A stretch of 64,000 nucleotides of DNA from G036327475 sp036327475 (GCF_036327475.1 NZ_CP132913.1:1488001-1552000), one strand, 5' to 3'; shown: positions 1 to 11,402, counted from the first letter of the stretch. Program-made: numbers and translations. The notes: generated by a model not told the origin, from the sequence alone.

Positions 1-761
1 TGGCTCATGTACGAATCGCTGACGCAAAACGGCGCGCGCCCTTGCAACGCACAGGTCAGTGCACCGAATGCGTCATTGAAAATCAACGTCGGCCCGGTTA
101 ATCGCTTGCGCTGACAGGTACACCTGTAAGTCAATGCATTCGCGGTGCAACAGGCCTGTATGGTGTCACTGGTCGCGCCAGGCGGATATGTCCAGCCGCT
201 CTCTGGAGCAGCTTTCTGCCTCAAACCGGATTAACGCTGTGTATATCGCCTAACGTCCAGCATTGTCAACAACCGCTCGCCTCCACTCTAGCTGAGGCGA
301 AATAGGTAATTGTCTGCGCCCCTGAGCATCAGATGGCGCGCTGCTGACGGCGCTTCCCGGCGCTTTGGCGCTAATCTGGTGCATTGTCAGTGCTTACTTT
401 GCAGGCGCTACGGTGCTTGTCCTATGGGCCCAACGTTTCAATCACCCAGTTTCATCCTGAGTTCCAGCCGTTATGCACAGCTATTGGCGCGTATGATGGC
501 GAAAGAGCCGGAACGGTGCGACCCCTTACCAGCGTCTAGAGGGTAAAATTGCCGCTACACCTCACAGCCAAGGTCTACTAGCTGCTTCATGCGTCGCTGT
601 TTGCGCGGTGATTTTACGGTTTGATATTGACGGTTGCGTTTTTGCATTAATGTGATTCACAGCAAGCCGAGCAACTGCAGAATTTTCATGCGGGCTGTAA
701 GTGAGATCTTGCAAGAAGGCGAGACTTACTTACGTTGTTCATTGTAGAAGGACTATCTTAG
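1..761. other. Degraded region, no gene recognised
   Basis: All frames are interrupted by stops and none gives a protein I can name. A short hydrophobic stretch is readable on the plus strand around 340-430, suggesting a former membrane protein, but no family motif is visible. The last 200 bases precede the alx remnant. In E. coli that position carries a structured leader (PRE element); I see the paired words gtaagt/acttac at about 699-735 but cannot reconstruct the leader fold. Confidence 0.4.
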
Positions 762-1032
762 ATGCATACCGTCGGCAATCCTTTCTTATGGGGCAGCTTT
801 GCTGTCATGGTGATAAATCATGCTGGCCATGGATTTATTAATGCAGGGCCCTCTCCGAGGACAAACCCCGTCAATGAAATAGGCGGAGCTATGGTCGCTG
901 CTGTGGGTCGCGCTGGCGCTGGCATTTACGCCCTGCTATGAGCCTATTGCTCCAGACAGAAAGATGGGTGGTAGCCGGTAGCCGATAGTCAAGCGCTGGC
1001 ATTCCTTATCGGCTACCTGTTAGAAAAACTCG
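762..1032 (+). pseudogene. alx remnant (TerC-family membrane protein), truncated
   Basis: The start MHTVGNPFLWGSFAV and later DSQALAFLIGYLLEKL match the N-terminal part of E. coli Alx, a TerC-type inner-membrane protein linked to manganese and alkaline pH. Frameshifts separate the pieces. The gene stops being recognisable after about 110 codons of roughly 320 and runs straight into the 3' end of uxaA on the other strand. The deletion junction is near 1035-1065, which also removed sstT and ygjV if this ancestor had E. coli gene order. Confidence 0.7.
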
Positions 1033-1067
1033 GGCGGCCGATTCACGGTCTGTATCTGTACAAAATT

Positions 1068-2190
1068 ACCGCACTGTGATTGGTGCTGAACAGCACCATG
1101 TGGCATCGTGCCCGGCACGCTCAGGAGATTAAGACCTGCTACGCTTCACCGCTCACCGTATTTCAACACGTCTACCACCTTGCTCTGACCGGCTTTCTAT
1201 GTGTACCAAGGGATTTCTCTTCAAGCATTGTGATACCGCCGGTTTTATTGCCTGTGGGGTTGCATAAATCGGCTGCTGATGGGCGATAAAGTACTGTTTG
1301 AAATCGTTGACTATATGCACGATCTTTCAAAGGTGACTTCATCTCAGTAGCAGCTCATCAGGATCCGTTCGGCGCCGAACATTTCCGGCACTTCCGTCAG
1401 CACGGTAGTGCTGACATTAGCGATCAGATAATTCGAAAAACGCCCGAGCATGGATCTGGCGGTAATCCTTGACAGGTCGGTCTGAATCGCTGCATTCCAG
1501 TCTAAAATTTCAGTTCGCTAAGCTTGCCCAGTTGGAGCAGGTCGTCGCGTATGCGCTGATAAAGAGCGCGCAAACACTCCAGTTCGTCCTCCACTTCACC
1601 GATGCTGGCAAATCATGAAGGTAACCCGCTCGCTATCGAACTCGCCGAGGGTGGTGCAGAAACATCAACTTGGTTATTCTCGCAGTCAGCCAGATGACCA
1701 GTACTACGCCGGCGTTTGGGTTGCGCACCATGTTGTCTGCCCCAGCTGCAAACAGTCGAACAGGCGGGTGACAAATGCACGCTGTCGATATCTTCCGCGC
1801 CAAAGGTCTCCATGAGGAATCGCTGCTGGATCTGGCGGGCGATGCCGTTGTTGACGCAGCCCGCGGTCGGTAGGATCCACAGCTCGTTGCGAATACCAAC
1901 CTGGCCGTTGCGGCGCCAGTAAACTGCACCTTGCTGCCGGGCATTTGCGGCGGCAGCACGCATCCAGAACATTGAGATTGGTTTTCGCGCTCTGCAGTAA
2001 ATATGTTCTTCGGCTGGATGAGGCTTTGGCGTGCCTGATGGGCACATATTTGATAATCATATCCCCTCGCCACCATGGGCGTTATGGCAAACACGGGCTG
2101 ACGTAGCGTGACGCGGTCATTACCGATAGTACACGCCTGGTCAGCTGCAGACCTTGCAGAGCGACCGCTACATTGTCGAAATTTTAATAA
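1068..2190 (-). pseudogene. uxaA: Altronate dehydratase, broken
   Basis: UxaA converts D-altronate to 2-keto-3-deoxygluconate in galacturonate breakdown. Reading from 2190 downward, the pieces DNVAVALQGL, RVTLRQPVFA, VGIRNELWILPTAGCVN and CHMVLFST occur in the order of the E. coli enzyme but in different frames with several stops. The longest open frame across it (1633-2310) is a chimera of frames and not a real protein. The far C-terminus is gone. It lies directly downstream of the uxaB and uxaC remnants, the uxaC-uxaB-uxaA order known from Dickeya and Yersinia. Confidence 0.85.
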
Positions 2191-2214
2191 TATTCGTGAT
2201 GAACCTTTGGGTTT

Positions 2215-3190
2215 CAGCAATAGGCGGAAACGGCGTCCCGCATGCCCACAGGCCAACCTACGGTTGTTATTCAACCTGTGTGGCAGGATGCGGGTGCGAA
2301 ATTTGGTCATACCGTTGAGCGCGATGGATAACAGTTGATGCTCAATAAACGGATTGCGAAATGCCTCTGTGCCACCTCAGCAAAAGAGATAAGTTCGTCG
2401 TGAGGTAAAATCCAGCAGACGATGCAAATGTTCAGGTTGAGCTGATCCAAACGTAACGCCTGGCCAGCCAGGTCGGCCCCTGAATAACGAACAGATAAAA
2501 ATTCGGCGGTGTCGAGGAAAATACCCTGATAGCCGAGCTCCGTTTGCAGCGTCTGCACTTTGCTTCATTGTACGGGTAACCCCCGTGACGATGCGGTTCA
2601 CTAGCGTCGAGCAGGAGGTATTGCTATCGTTTAACCAGTGGACAAATTCTGCAGCCAGCGCTAACAGGTCAGCATAGTGCAGCACCATTTCGCGCGTCGC
2701 CGTTATAATCGATAAGTTCGCAGAGGATAAGCACCCACTCTTATCCTCCACATCGCCAAAATGGCAGAAACGTTCGTACAGCAAACGCGTCAGTTTGACT
2801 GCATAACTTGCGGCGGCGCATCCTGCAGTCGGTCGTCCTTAAAGCTAATATCGGCCTCGATGGTGTTGGAGAAGACAAAACAGATGTTAGCATCATGAGC
2901 CAGCGCCAGATAGTCATCGAATTGGCGGCATAATCTCGCGACCGACAGACTGGATAATGCGCGACTGGCGCACCGCGCCTCCCTGCTCGTTCGTCCTGGG
3001 TCGACAACGACGTGGGGGAATCGGTATCGATCGGGAGTACGACGACAATGCCGGCATCAAGTTCAGTGTGTTCGTTCAGCAAATCCAGTTGTCAGTCAAA
3101 AAGGCGCGCAAAAAATTCGCTTCGCCGAACTGGATAAGGCGATCCGGTATACCGGCGACCTGGAAAATTTTGACGATTTAGCGTTTGCAT
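2215..3190 (-). pseudogene. uxaB: Tagaturonate reductase, broken
   Basis: UxaB reduces tagaturonate to altronate using NADH. A start MQTLNRQNFPG at 3190, then RLIQFGEANFLRAF, LLNEHTELDAG, STLVNRIVTG and MTKFRTRILP follow the order of E. coli UxaB. They sit in at least three frames with stops. About the last 100 codons are missing and the next recognisable sequence is uxaA. It is clearly non-functional. Confidence 0.85.
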
Positions 3191-3244
3191 TCAAGAGTTA
3201 TCTTCAATAATACACGAGTGGACCGTCGTCGATCCGCCAGGCTT

Positions 3245-4096
3245 AATCAGAGGTTCAATGGCAAAGTAATTTTTGGCATTGTCGAAGCAAATGTTTTCAC
3301 CATTTCGCCCAACAGCTTTATGTCCGCTGGTCGTTGACTGAATCGAAACCAGTATCGTGGCTGAGCAGTTTCAGCATGCGGCTATTGTGCGATTTTGAAT
3401 TGCGCGATTTCCTCGGCATTCGGCAGCTTACCGTCTAGACGACGAGCCAGAATGCCATCGCACGTGTTGGCATAGTTTCCCATCGCACGTGTTGGCATAG
3501 TTTCGCCAATGGACCACCACTCAAGCGCGTGGTCAGAGACGCGGCAGTCGTGGGCGGCGAAATGACCAAGACGTTTCGACAATGCGTCGCAAAGCGCCCT
3601 GAATCCGCTGATGGCGGTGTCCGAGTCGCCCTCGAGTAACCTTCAGCTTCAATATTGATTGAAGGACTTATCCGGGCGCAAGTTGGGCAGCACTTTGATA
3701 GAGAAGCTGCTGTCTTGCGCGACGGCTTTATGATGTACAGGTCATCGATCGAATCATCGGTGGTGCCGACCATTTTCATGTTCAGCTGATGCTGAACGGA
3801 CGGCGCAGTTCCAGATTGGTCCAGTGATAGAGGGATTGATGGTGTGCGGCACAGTCTGCGCCAGGCTTCAATTTTCACAGTCGCCGGCGTCGCTAGTACA
3901 AAAACGTTCAGCCACGCCGTTGGTGTGTGCATCGCGCACCATTTATGGTTGTCACCTTTCTGGTTGTCATACAGGTTTTGCGGTAATTTTGCGCGATCTG
4001 TTCCGGCGGTAAATGGCAGTGACTTTCGTATAGTCATAATACAAACAGCGGGCGAATTCGATGTCCAGCAAAATCTTCAGTTAAAAACACGGTCAT
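3245..4096 (-). pseudogene. uxaC: Glucuronate isomerase, broken
   Basis: UxaC isomerises glucuronate and galacturonate, the first step of hexuronate use. The start is ATG at 4096 (MTVFLTEDF), followed by SHCHLPPEQIAQ, FSIKVLPNLRPDKSFN, HFAAHDCRVSDHALE and IKLLGEMVK, all matching the family in order. Frameshifts, stops and a large deletion between the middle and the C-terminus leave about 280 of 470 codons. A 25-base tandem duplication at 3456-3505 is one of the lesions. Confidence 0.85.
3456..3505. repeat. 25-bp tandem duplication inside uxaC remnant
   Basis: The unit beginning catcgcacgtgttggc occurs twice head to tail, 24 of 25 bases identical. It adds a frameshift (25 is not a multiple of 3). 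Confidence 0.95.
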
Positions 4097-4582
4097 AACA
4101 GGCCCGTTATCTTCTTTTAGTAATATTTCCAAAGGAATATGTTATACCAATTTAGAACAAACTGATTGGATTCTAAGTCCTGTTGTAGCAAACACCCTTC
4201 ATGAATCAATAGAAATGTCACATCTTTACGCCAATTCCGCCTAAAAGACGGCTGGTGGGACAGAATTATTATCCATGAAATTATTAATTGTTTTTGTCCT
4301 CAACTTTTAAATATATATGATAAATTATTGTAACGCCGCTTTCAGTCAGGGCCTAAAATTTTGTTTATTGGCGAGGACCTCGTGAGTTTAGCGATACCCA
4401 AGTGGGGTGGATGGGATTCGAAAGAGCCGGAAATTAACCGGCCAGCTGAAAGCCATACCGACAGGACGCAGTACCCTGGGCAGCCTGATAAAACAAACAT
4501 CTAGGGGACACCCTACAGCGCCGGTGAACCACCGACTGAGCAGTTGGATTGAAGGCACTACTATTGGAAGAAGCTTTAATAC
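4097..4582. other. Former uxaC-exuT divergent intergenic region
   Basis: No coding sequence is recognisable. The region lies between the divergent remnants uxaC (-) and exuT (+), where ExuR operators are expected. The word atgttataccaattt at 4139-4153 resembles half of the palindromic ExuR-type operator (TGGTATACCA core), but the match is partial and the regulator gene itself is dead. Confidence 0.35.
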
Positions 4583-5612
4583 ATAAGATTAAAGGGTTAC
4601 GCGGGTATATGATCTCCCTGGTTACCTTGGGCGCGCGCTGGGCTACCTAGCGGCGTAACGCCATTGCGGCGGCAGCGGCCCCGACGTTGCATGACAAGCC
4701 GCACATTACCACACAGCAATACTCTTAATCATCGTCACTTATTCCACCTGTTACTGGACATGCTTGGCACTAAAGTATGTGGTGTTCGCGATTCTGTGGG
4801 CGGTATTCTAATGGCCACCGCGCTGACTAGCAGTTTGGGCCTGGCTATCGCCCGAGGTACGGTAGGGAAACCGCGATGATCCAGGCCGGTCTGAAGGCAA
4901 GTAACGAATGGCTTCCGTCAACAGAGCCCTCTATTTGCGGTCGGCTACTTTAACGTTGGCTCCTCCACGGCGCCATGGTTGTTCCGCCGTTGATGATTTG
5001 GGCGATTATGATTCACAGCCGGGAAATGGTTTGTTAGGTGGAAATTGACAGAAGAAGAACGGGATTGCACATACTGGCCAGGGAATCCCAGCACCAGGTC
5101 AATAACGGTAAGAAAATGAGCGCCCGGGAAATCCTGTACAGCCGCCAATTCTTGGGCATCGCGCTGCTGCGTTTTCTCGCCGAGCCAGCCTGAGGCCTTT
5201 TAACGCCTAGATCCCGCTGTTCATGTTTAAAGTTTACGGCTTTAACCTGAAAGAAATCGCTATGTTCGCCTTGATGCTGATGTTGTTCGTTGATTTGGGT
5301 TGTAGCGTCGTGACGCTGAGGCGCTCTTGATGATTGACCCCGACATGATTGGCCTGATTTACCGGCCCGTAATGTGGCTATCGGCCTGCTGTGTATCGGC
5401 GGCTTCACCCATCAGTCGTGGCACGCTGGATTACCCTGTCCTCGGGCGTCTTTGGCCGCAATAGTGGCGACCGCCAAGGCCTGACCGGCATGGCCGCGTG
5501 GCTGGCGAATACCATCCGGCTTAGTCTACCATTCGCGGTCCTGTCGCTGTTCGATTTGTTAGGCGACCTGTACATCTGGACCATTCTGAAAAACCGTCCG
5601 GCGCAAATCTGA
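4583..5612 (+). pseudogene. exuT: Hexuronate transporter, broken
   Basis: ExuT is a major-facilitator symporter for galacturonate and glucuronate. The pieces IKGLRGYMISLVTLG, VGYFNVGSS, FMFKVYGFNLKEIAMFA and SSGVFGRN appear in family order over the expected length of about 430 codons. Many frameshifts and stops break the 12-helix protein. A 23-base tandem duplication covers the 3' end (5586-5631). It is divergent from uxaC, as in other enterobacteria. Confidence 0.85.
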
Positions 5613-5631
5613 AAAACCGTCCGGTGCAAAG
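5586..5631. repeat. 23-bp tandem duplication at exuT 3' end
   Basis: The unit starting ctgaaaaaccgtccgg is repeated immediately, 21 of 23 bases identical. Confidence 0.95.
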
Positions 5632-5756
5632 AACCACGGCGACAGTGTAACGTCGCCCAGGCGCGCCGTGATATAATAAGCACATGCGGCCATCCCTTCT
5701 TGTACCCGCCGGCGCCGGCCGCTAAACGTCAGCATGCACTTTCTTGTATTGTGAAG

Positions 5757-6385
5757 AGCAAAACCCACGGAGACTCGCAGATTATACCAGCAGCTAGTGG
5801 TCGAACTGAAACAGCGCAGCGTATTGAATCTGGTATCTATCTGGTCAGCGAGAAGCTGTCAGCGGAACGCTATATCTCCAGGGAGATGAACATCAGCCAC
5901 ACGGTGGTATGGGAAGTGATTATCATGCAGGAGGAAAGTTGCGTAGAAGTGCGCAAAAGCTCGGGTATCCATATTAATCAGCACAGCATGTGTGTTGCCC
6001 GCCGGCGAAACTCAGGTCGCCACGCTTGGTCCGTTTGGGGATGCTGCAAGCGCGGCAGTTTATTGCAAGTAATCAGGTGGCGCTGGACACTGGCAACAGC
6101 GGGCGTCCATCGTTGAAGATATGAACCCAGCTTATATAACCCTTATTGGTCAAGTTGCACGAGCAGACGATGAGGCGGCAGAAAGCTAGCGCGAAGAGCA
6201 TGACTCATTCAAAGCGCTGATCCGCGAGGATTCCATATGCGGCCAAGCTAGCGATGTGGCAACATTTGGAAAACACCAAGCAGGTGCTGTTCCACGCCAC
6301 CGCCGACGATTTTGAATCCAGCGTTAACCGCTATGTGTTCAGCGATACCCCGTGGTACGCTTGAACACCGTGACTAGCGGGGTAA
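5757..6385 (+). pseudogene. exuR: Hexuronate repressor, broken
   Basis: ExuR is a GntR/FadR-family repressor of the uxa and exu genes. The N-terminal winged-helix region is readable (RRLYQQLVVELKQ, then YLVSEKLSAERYISREMNIS), and the C-terminal ligand domain contributes AAKLAMWQHLENTKQVLFHATADDFE. Frameshifts and stops separate them. Loss of the repressor together with all its catabolic targets removes the whole regulon. Confidence 0.85.
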
Positions 6386-6950
6386 AACAACCGGCGTACC
6401 GTCGCCTCAGGTCTCGAAGATTAGCAAAGCGGTAGATGGCCAGCCAGTTAACGCCCGTATGATTAGTGTCTAAATGCACCAGCTCGGCGTGCAGATGCGC
6501 CGCGGCTACTTGCTGTAGCCCATAAATCCGGCACTGCTCCCACTGCTGGGCGAGGATGCGCCAGCATCAGAAAACCAGGTGGAACAGCGTCTGAGGTTGT
6601 TCCGCGTTAAACCGCGGAAGGAACATAAGCCGCGGAAGGAACACCTGCCACCCAGGCGCTAAACGCCGTAGCCGAGAGATTCCACTTTTATCAGCGTCGG
6701 CGATAAGATTCATCTCTCGCCGACGCTGCTTTTCGCCATCGACCAGCACCGCTTCCGGCGCCGCATCCTGGCTGACTCGCACGTAATCCAGCACCCGCAT
6801 ACCGGAAAAGCGCCATTAAAGTGCATACCCGGTGCGAGTAGGGTAGGTTCACAGCGTCCAAATTTTTTAAAACTCGTCACCATTTGATCCGCCAGCGCCT
6901 CGGCGGTAGCGGCTGATATGATCGTCATGACCGGCGTCAAACTTCAGCCA
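6386..6950. other. Degraded region, no gene recognised
   Basis: Several short open frames on the minus strand (e.g. residues reading RVLDYVRVSQDAAPEAVL near 6680-6800) suggest an old gene downstream of the DUF979 remnant. I could not assign it. An 18-base tandem duplication lies at 6612-6647. Confidence 0.35.
6612..6647. repeat. 18-bp tandem duplication
   Basis: The unit ccgcggaaggaacataag is followed directly by a copy that differs only in its last bases. Confidence 0.85.
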
Positions 6951-6954
6951 CCAG

Positions 6955-7717
6955 TTTTAACCAATCAGGCCAAACCGTATGGACGCTCAAAACTGCTTGA
7001 TAACCCCCTGCTGGTCGGAAAACTCAAGTGGTGCGGCCCAATATTAAAATTGGCCGCTACCATTAGTGTGCCGCAAATCCCACCATCATGCCAATAGCGG
7101 ACATGATAGCCAGATTGCTGCCCATATAGCCGACGATAATGGGTAAACTGATGCCGGCAGTCATGATGGGAAATGCCGCAAAGGCGTTTCCCATAATAAC
7201 GGTGAGCAGGGCTATGCCAATGCAGTAGGCGGCAACCGCGACAACGGACAGTCCCAGAGGGATGGTAATCAGCTCGTTATCAGCTTTACCCACCCTGGCC
7301 AAGGCGAAATTCCCCAAGCGACGTCATCGGCAGGACGCTGGCCCAGCCGATGGCGTCAAGCAAGCCGCCGACCTTCGTTCATCTCGCTTGCAGGCGTCTC
7401 ATACAATATCATCAGACTCAGCACGACGAAAAACGCAACAATAATGCCCAGACCAAGCGCAGCCAGGGTGGAGGAGCCGCCTGGGATCAGCAGCGTCACC
7501 AGCGGGATCAGCACGCCGAAATGAACAATCGGTTGCTAAGACGACTGGCGCACACTTCCCAGCCGTTCAACAGACGCCTCGGAATGAAAATAATCGCATT
7601 AATGCCTAAAAAACAGGCGCTTTTCCAACGTCTTGGGTTAGAACTATCACGCAAGTTAATTATAGCCGTGGAAAACATGATACCCACCAACACACAAAGC
7701 GCATTCAGAATCGTCAT
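6955..7717 (-). pseudogene. DUF979-family membrane protein, broken
   Basis: The start MTILNALCVLVGIMF at 7717 and the segment VIMGNAFAAFPIMTAGISLP followed by GMMVGFAAH match the DUF979 permease-like family, which is usually encoded next to a DUF969 protein. Here the DUF969 remnant lies just upstream on the same strand. Frameshifts divide the gene; the frame 7063-7317 is its longest surviving piece with three or four predicted membrane segments. Function of the family is not established. Confidence 0.6.
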
Positions 7718-7854
7718 CCTTCATCTCCCTTGCCGCCCGCGTTTTGTTCTGTGCGGCATGAATAAGCGCGCGCTGGTAAAATGCCACGCGGCAACTATTG
7801 TTGCTTGCTGTGGCCCAATTCACCGAGCCCAGCGGGCAGTACCATGACTATCAC

Positions 7855-8345
7855 CAAAATAGGCCAGTGCCGGCAAACAACTACCAAAAATGATAAATGC
7901 AAAAGTGGTGGGAATCAAAATGCAGCGATTCGCCAATATAACTAATCCTTTCATCAATAAGATCAAGCTGATACATATGTCTTCGTCAAAAAGCACGTCG
8001 ATATTATCTACCGTCGCACAGTGCGCATGGATTTTTTTTCACGCCCCGCATGGGGTAAATCCTTCAACCATTTATGCGACGCCCCTTCCCTTCGGCCATG
8101 GGGCTATCAGTGGCCGCACTATTTGTGTATGGCGTCGAGCGCGGTCAAGCCCAGTGCGGTAGTTGACTGCCGCATCAGCATACAGAGAATCAAAATGCGC
8201 GACAGCGACGCGGAGTGGATGCGTGTCACCCCAGGCGCTGCGCCTGCTCGCGCAGTCCGTTGCGCTCCCGCAACTCGATGTAGGCGGTGCCAAATCGCTT
8301 ATTACCGCAGGAAATCCAGGTCTCTGCCGGTGATAAATCCTACAA
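7855..8345 (-). pseudogene. DUF969-family membrane protein, broken
   Basis: Pieces IELRERNGLREQAQ, QIVRPLIAP and KIHAHCATVDN, then LILLMKGL, correspond in order to the DUF969 family, whose members carry the motif QMVRPLIAPMAEGAA. Stops and frameshifts interrupt every frame. It pairs with the DUF979 remnant downstream as the family normally does. Confidence 0.55.
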
Positions 8346-9262
8346 GCGGTTATGATCTACTAAAGGCCATATAATGATACCCCAAGAATGGTGAGAATGG
8401 CTTTCACCAGAGAGATTGAAGGCTTAAGGAATAGCCTTCCACTGGCCAGCCAGATAAACTCACTTTTAAGTTATTTCAAAAGAATTTGGAATATTAAATT
8501 ACCGATCCTTTTTAACAGAATAAAAGCGCTCACCTGTGTCGATGCATAACCGGCCTGACGAGCGGGAAATTATCTAGCTGCACATAAGGGATTACCGCAC
8601 GCGCGCAAGATAGCTACGGCGTTAATTATCTGCTAAGCAAAGAAGTCTATCGGCATAAATATCTTTACTGCTGTTTTATGCTGTTTTATCACCGTATATT
8701 GCAGGCTTCCAGACCAGACTTTTGCCAACCAACGCGATCTCTTCTGTTTGGTAATGCTCTGCCATCCTCAACGCTGTCGCGCCGATCGCCCACCTTAGAC
8801 CCGTTTTCCACGCCCGAGGAAGGGTGCCGCCGCTCGTCATAAAGGTTTGGTCGGCGCTATTTTGCAGCGCAAAGCGGGTGGGCGCGAACAATTAAAGTCA
8901 GTAAGCGTTTTATGTCAGCCGATGTAAAACTGACAGCGCAGGGTCTATTTTCCCCTTAAAGCGCCCATCACGTGGCATTTCGGCCATGTTTCACTGTCTC
9001 AATGGGGTTGGTTTTGTTACAGTACGGGTTATTTCTTTACACTTTGGCCGGTTCGCTAGCCACCGTTTCGCGCGTGGTTTTTCTCTCACTGCAGATGCAG
9101 TGACAGGTTTCGCCGGCGCGGATAGAGCAGCGTTTGCCTTGCCGTTCGTGGTTGATAGGCGCGTAAGCGTGCATTCCGAAGCCAACGCCGCGAGCTCGCT
9201 TCCTCTATTCCGATTCGGTAACGGGCAGTAAATGACATGTTGTCAATGATTGAGAATACACA
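8346..9262. other. 900 bases without a recognisable gene
   Basis: Both strands contain only short frames. A 10-base tandem duplication (tgctgtttta twice) is at 8669-8688. The last part precedes yqjA and must hold its promoter, but I see no convincing site. Confidence 0.5.
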
Positions 9263-9934
9263 ATGGATATCTTTAAGGAGCTGCTGCACGCCCTATGGCA
9301 ACAGGATTTTGAAACACTTTCCGATCCCAGCCTGGTTTGGATCATTTATTTATTGGTATTTGTCATCCTTTTTTTGGAGAACGGCCTGCTGCCTGCCGCC
9401 TTTTTACCCGGCGACAGTTTATTAATACTGATCGGCGTGCTGATTGCAAAAGGGACGCTGAATTTTCCTCTCGTACTGCTGCTTCTGACCGTCGCCGCTA
9501 GCTTGGGCAGTTGGATTAGTTACATACAGGGGAAATGGCTGGAAAATAACCGGCTGGTGAAGGGCTGGCTAGCGCATCTGCCGGCGCGCCATCATCAGCG
9601 GGCCCATCAGATGTTTCATCGCCATGGACTTTCGGCTTTGCTTATTGGTCGGTTTGTCGCGTTTGCGCGAACGCTGCTGCCGACTATCGCCGGTCTGTCC
9701 GGCCTAGGCAGTTCTCGTTTTCATGTTTTTAATTGGATCAGCGTCTTTCTATGGGTGTTTATCTTAACACTCGTCGGGTTCATCCTTGGGAAAATGCCGG
9801 TGTTTCAGCGCTATGAAGAGGAATTGATGCTATGCCTGATGCTGCTGCCGCTGGCGCTGTTGACTATCGGGTTTGTGAGTTCGTTGGTGGTTATCTGGCG
9901 CCGTAAACGGCTTGCCGATTCAGATAAAGAATGA
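9263..9934 (+). CDS. yqjA: DedA-family inner-membrane protein YqjA
   Basis: A full-length 223-residue DedA protein (E. coli YqjA is 220). The family motifs FLENGLLPAAFLPGDSLL near residues 33-51, HGLSALLIGRF near 122 and LLPTIAGLSG near 139 are all present. DedA proteins act in membrane proton/lipid homeostasis; family members are implicated in undecaprenyl-phosphate or phospholipid translocation, and YqjA supports growth at alkaline pH and drug tolerance. Several hydrophobic helices span the chain and the C-terminus is basic (RRKRL). The stop codon overlaps the old mzrA start, the E. coli operon arrangement. It is the only intact protein gene in the first 14 kb, so it is probably under real selection. 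Confidence 0.95.
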   Translation: MDIFKELLHALWQQDFETLSDPSLVWIIYLLVFVILFLENGLLPAAFLPGDSLLILIGVLIAKGTLNFPLVLLLLTVAASLGSWISYIQGKWLENNRLVKGWLAHLPARHHQRAHQMFHRHGLSALLIGRFVAFARTLLPTIAGLSGLGSSRFHVFNWISVFLWVFILTLVGFILGKMPVFQRYEEELMLCLMLLPLALLTIGFVSSLVVIWRRKRLADSDKE

Positions 9935-10440
9935 TGAAAGTGTCAGGTTTAGCCTTACGACACGCTTCCGTTTCGGTTTGCTGGCGGTGGCGGTGCTGGA
10001 TGTTGCTGACGCTGTTATTTCCGATGCTGTGCCGCGACGACAGCATGCTACAAATCACCGTTGCCAACGAACACGGTTCGCTGCCGGACGGCTTTGCTCT
10101 ATCAGTTTCCTGAAGATCGCGGTATCCGCGTGAAAGCATTACCCCGCCAAGGACAGCATGATTGTTCGTCTAGATACCCCGGAACAAGCGCAGACGGCAC
10201 AATTGGTGCTGCAAGCACCCGCCTGAGGACTATGCGATCCTGAAAGCCGCCGCTACAGCGCCTGGCGGGGCTATACCGTCCCGCCGCTTCGGCGCGCCGT
10301 CCTTGTCAAGTGGGCGCGCTATCCAACCCTCGGCCCACTACCGCTGTCGGGTGGTCTGGTCTTTAACCGGATTAGCCCTAAGAAATTGTTACCACTTTTG
10401 CTGTTTAGCGGATCGCCCCGCCCGATGCCAAAACCTTGAA
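9931..10440 (+). pseudogene. mzrA: mzrA remnant (EnvZ modulator), broken
   Basis: Immediately follows yqjA with an overlapping start. The pieces LLTLLFPMLCRDDSMLQITVANEHG, DRGIRVK and MIVRLDTPEQAQTAQLVLQA read like MzrA, a small membrane protein that modulates EnvZ/OmpR. They lie in different frames. Sequence beyond about 10250 is too degraded to place. Confidence 0.65.
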
Positions 10441-10452
10441 GGAGCCGAACCA

Positions 10453-10542
10453 TGGTCAAAGATGCTACTTCTGAATATTTACGTTCGGAATTGAAATCAC
10501 TGGCGGATACGCTGGAAAAAGTGTTGCGTGAATGTGATTATT
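10453..10542 (+). pseudogene. yqjD: yqjD N-terminal remnant
   Basis: ATG at 10453 begins MVKDATSEYLRSELKSLADTLEK, close to E. coli YqjD, a ribosome-binding, membrane-anchored ElaB-family protein. A stop appears after 29 codons and the C-terminal membrane anchor is absent. The neighbours yqjE and yqjK are not recognisable. Confidence 0.7.
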
Positions 10543-10604
10543 AGAGCGGTTAAATGAAAGATAAAAACACGGTGGAAGTGCGTTTATCTGTATCCCTTCG
10601 GTCA

Positions 10605-11180
10605 TAGGGTCAGATGCAAAATATGACGTGTGGTTGCCATAGCCGTGACAGGGTTGGCTATCACGAGCTATCTTGATCATGACGTTGGCACTTAGCCATA
10701 ACTGGTAGAGGCTTAGCGCAATTTCCGCCACGCCATCTTCAATGGCGTGCGCCAGTCGACGAGTAACGCCAGAGGTCCCGCGCGCCAGCGCCAGCCGCAT
10801 CACCTCGGATAGATCCGCTGCCTACACGCCCAACTTGACCGCCAGACACTTGCCCTGACAATCGTAAAAGACTGCGTGTCCTGCCAATTCTGCCAGTACG
10901 CCATCAGACGATGCGCCATGTTTTCTCTGGTCATGTGCGTTCAGCTGGCGTCAAGATAAGCGAGATAGTCCGTGACATAACGCTCCAGCAGCCCTTCGCC
11001 AAACGCCTATTTTGAACTGAAGTATGATAAAATGCCCACCTCGGCACGCGAGCAGCAGCTAGAATTTCATTAAGCCCAACAGCGGAAACCCTTTGCAGGC
11101 TATTGATCCGCTGATCGTGCGCCAGAACGCTATCCCGAACGGGGGTTGGTTTCAGTGTTTGTCGACATGTTCATACTTTA
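10605..11180 (-). pseudogene. TetR-family regulator, broken
   Basis: Reading down from 11180, a helix-turn-helix typical of TetR proteins is visible (GLNEILAAARVP, then FYHTS), and the C-terminal part gives RLALARGTSGV and LYQLWLSANVM. This pattern fits the YxaF/NemR-like branch. Frameshifts separate the DNA-binding and ligand parts. Target unknown. Confidence 0.6.
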
Positions 11181-11402
11181 AAGGTAGAATCGATTAGATC
11201 GGTCGCCTAGAAGTGTTTTTATCGCCCACGCATTATTCAATTTTTCTGATCGACCCTGACAGTTTTACTCGCTCTCACCGGTCAGAAAGGCGCATTATAC
11301 TGCCTGTATCTAATATCCTCTTCCCGTTGACTGATCCGTGAGACGCGTCTCACAGAAGCCTTAGCGTGCATTACACCGGCAGACACAAATCAAGAAAGAA
11401 TC

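Noticed and set aside
1633..2310. Long 225-codon minus-strand frame
   Set aside because: It crosses the uxaB-uxaA junction and mixes frames of both pseudogenes; only short parts match either enzyme.
3456..3505. Possible CRISPR or satellite repeat
   Set aside because: Only two copies without spacers; simple tandem duplication.
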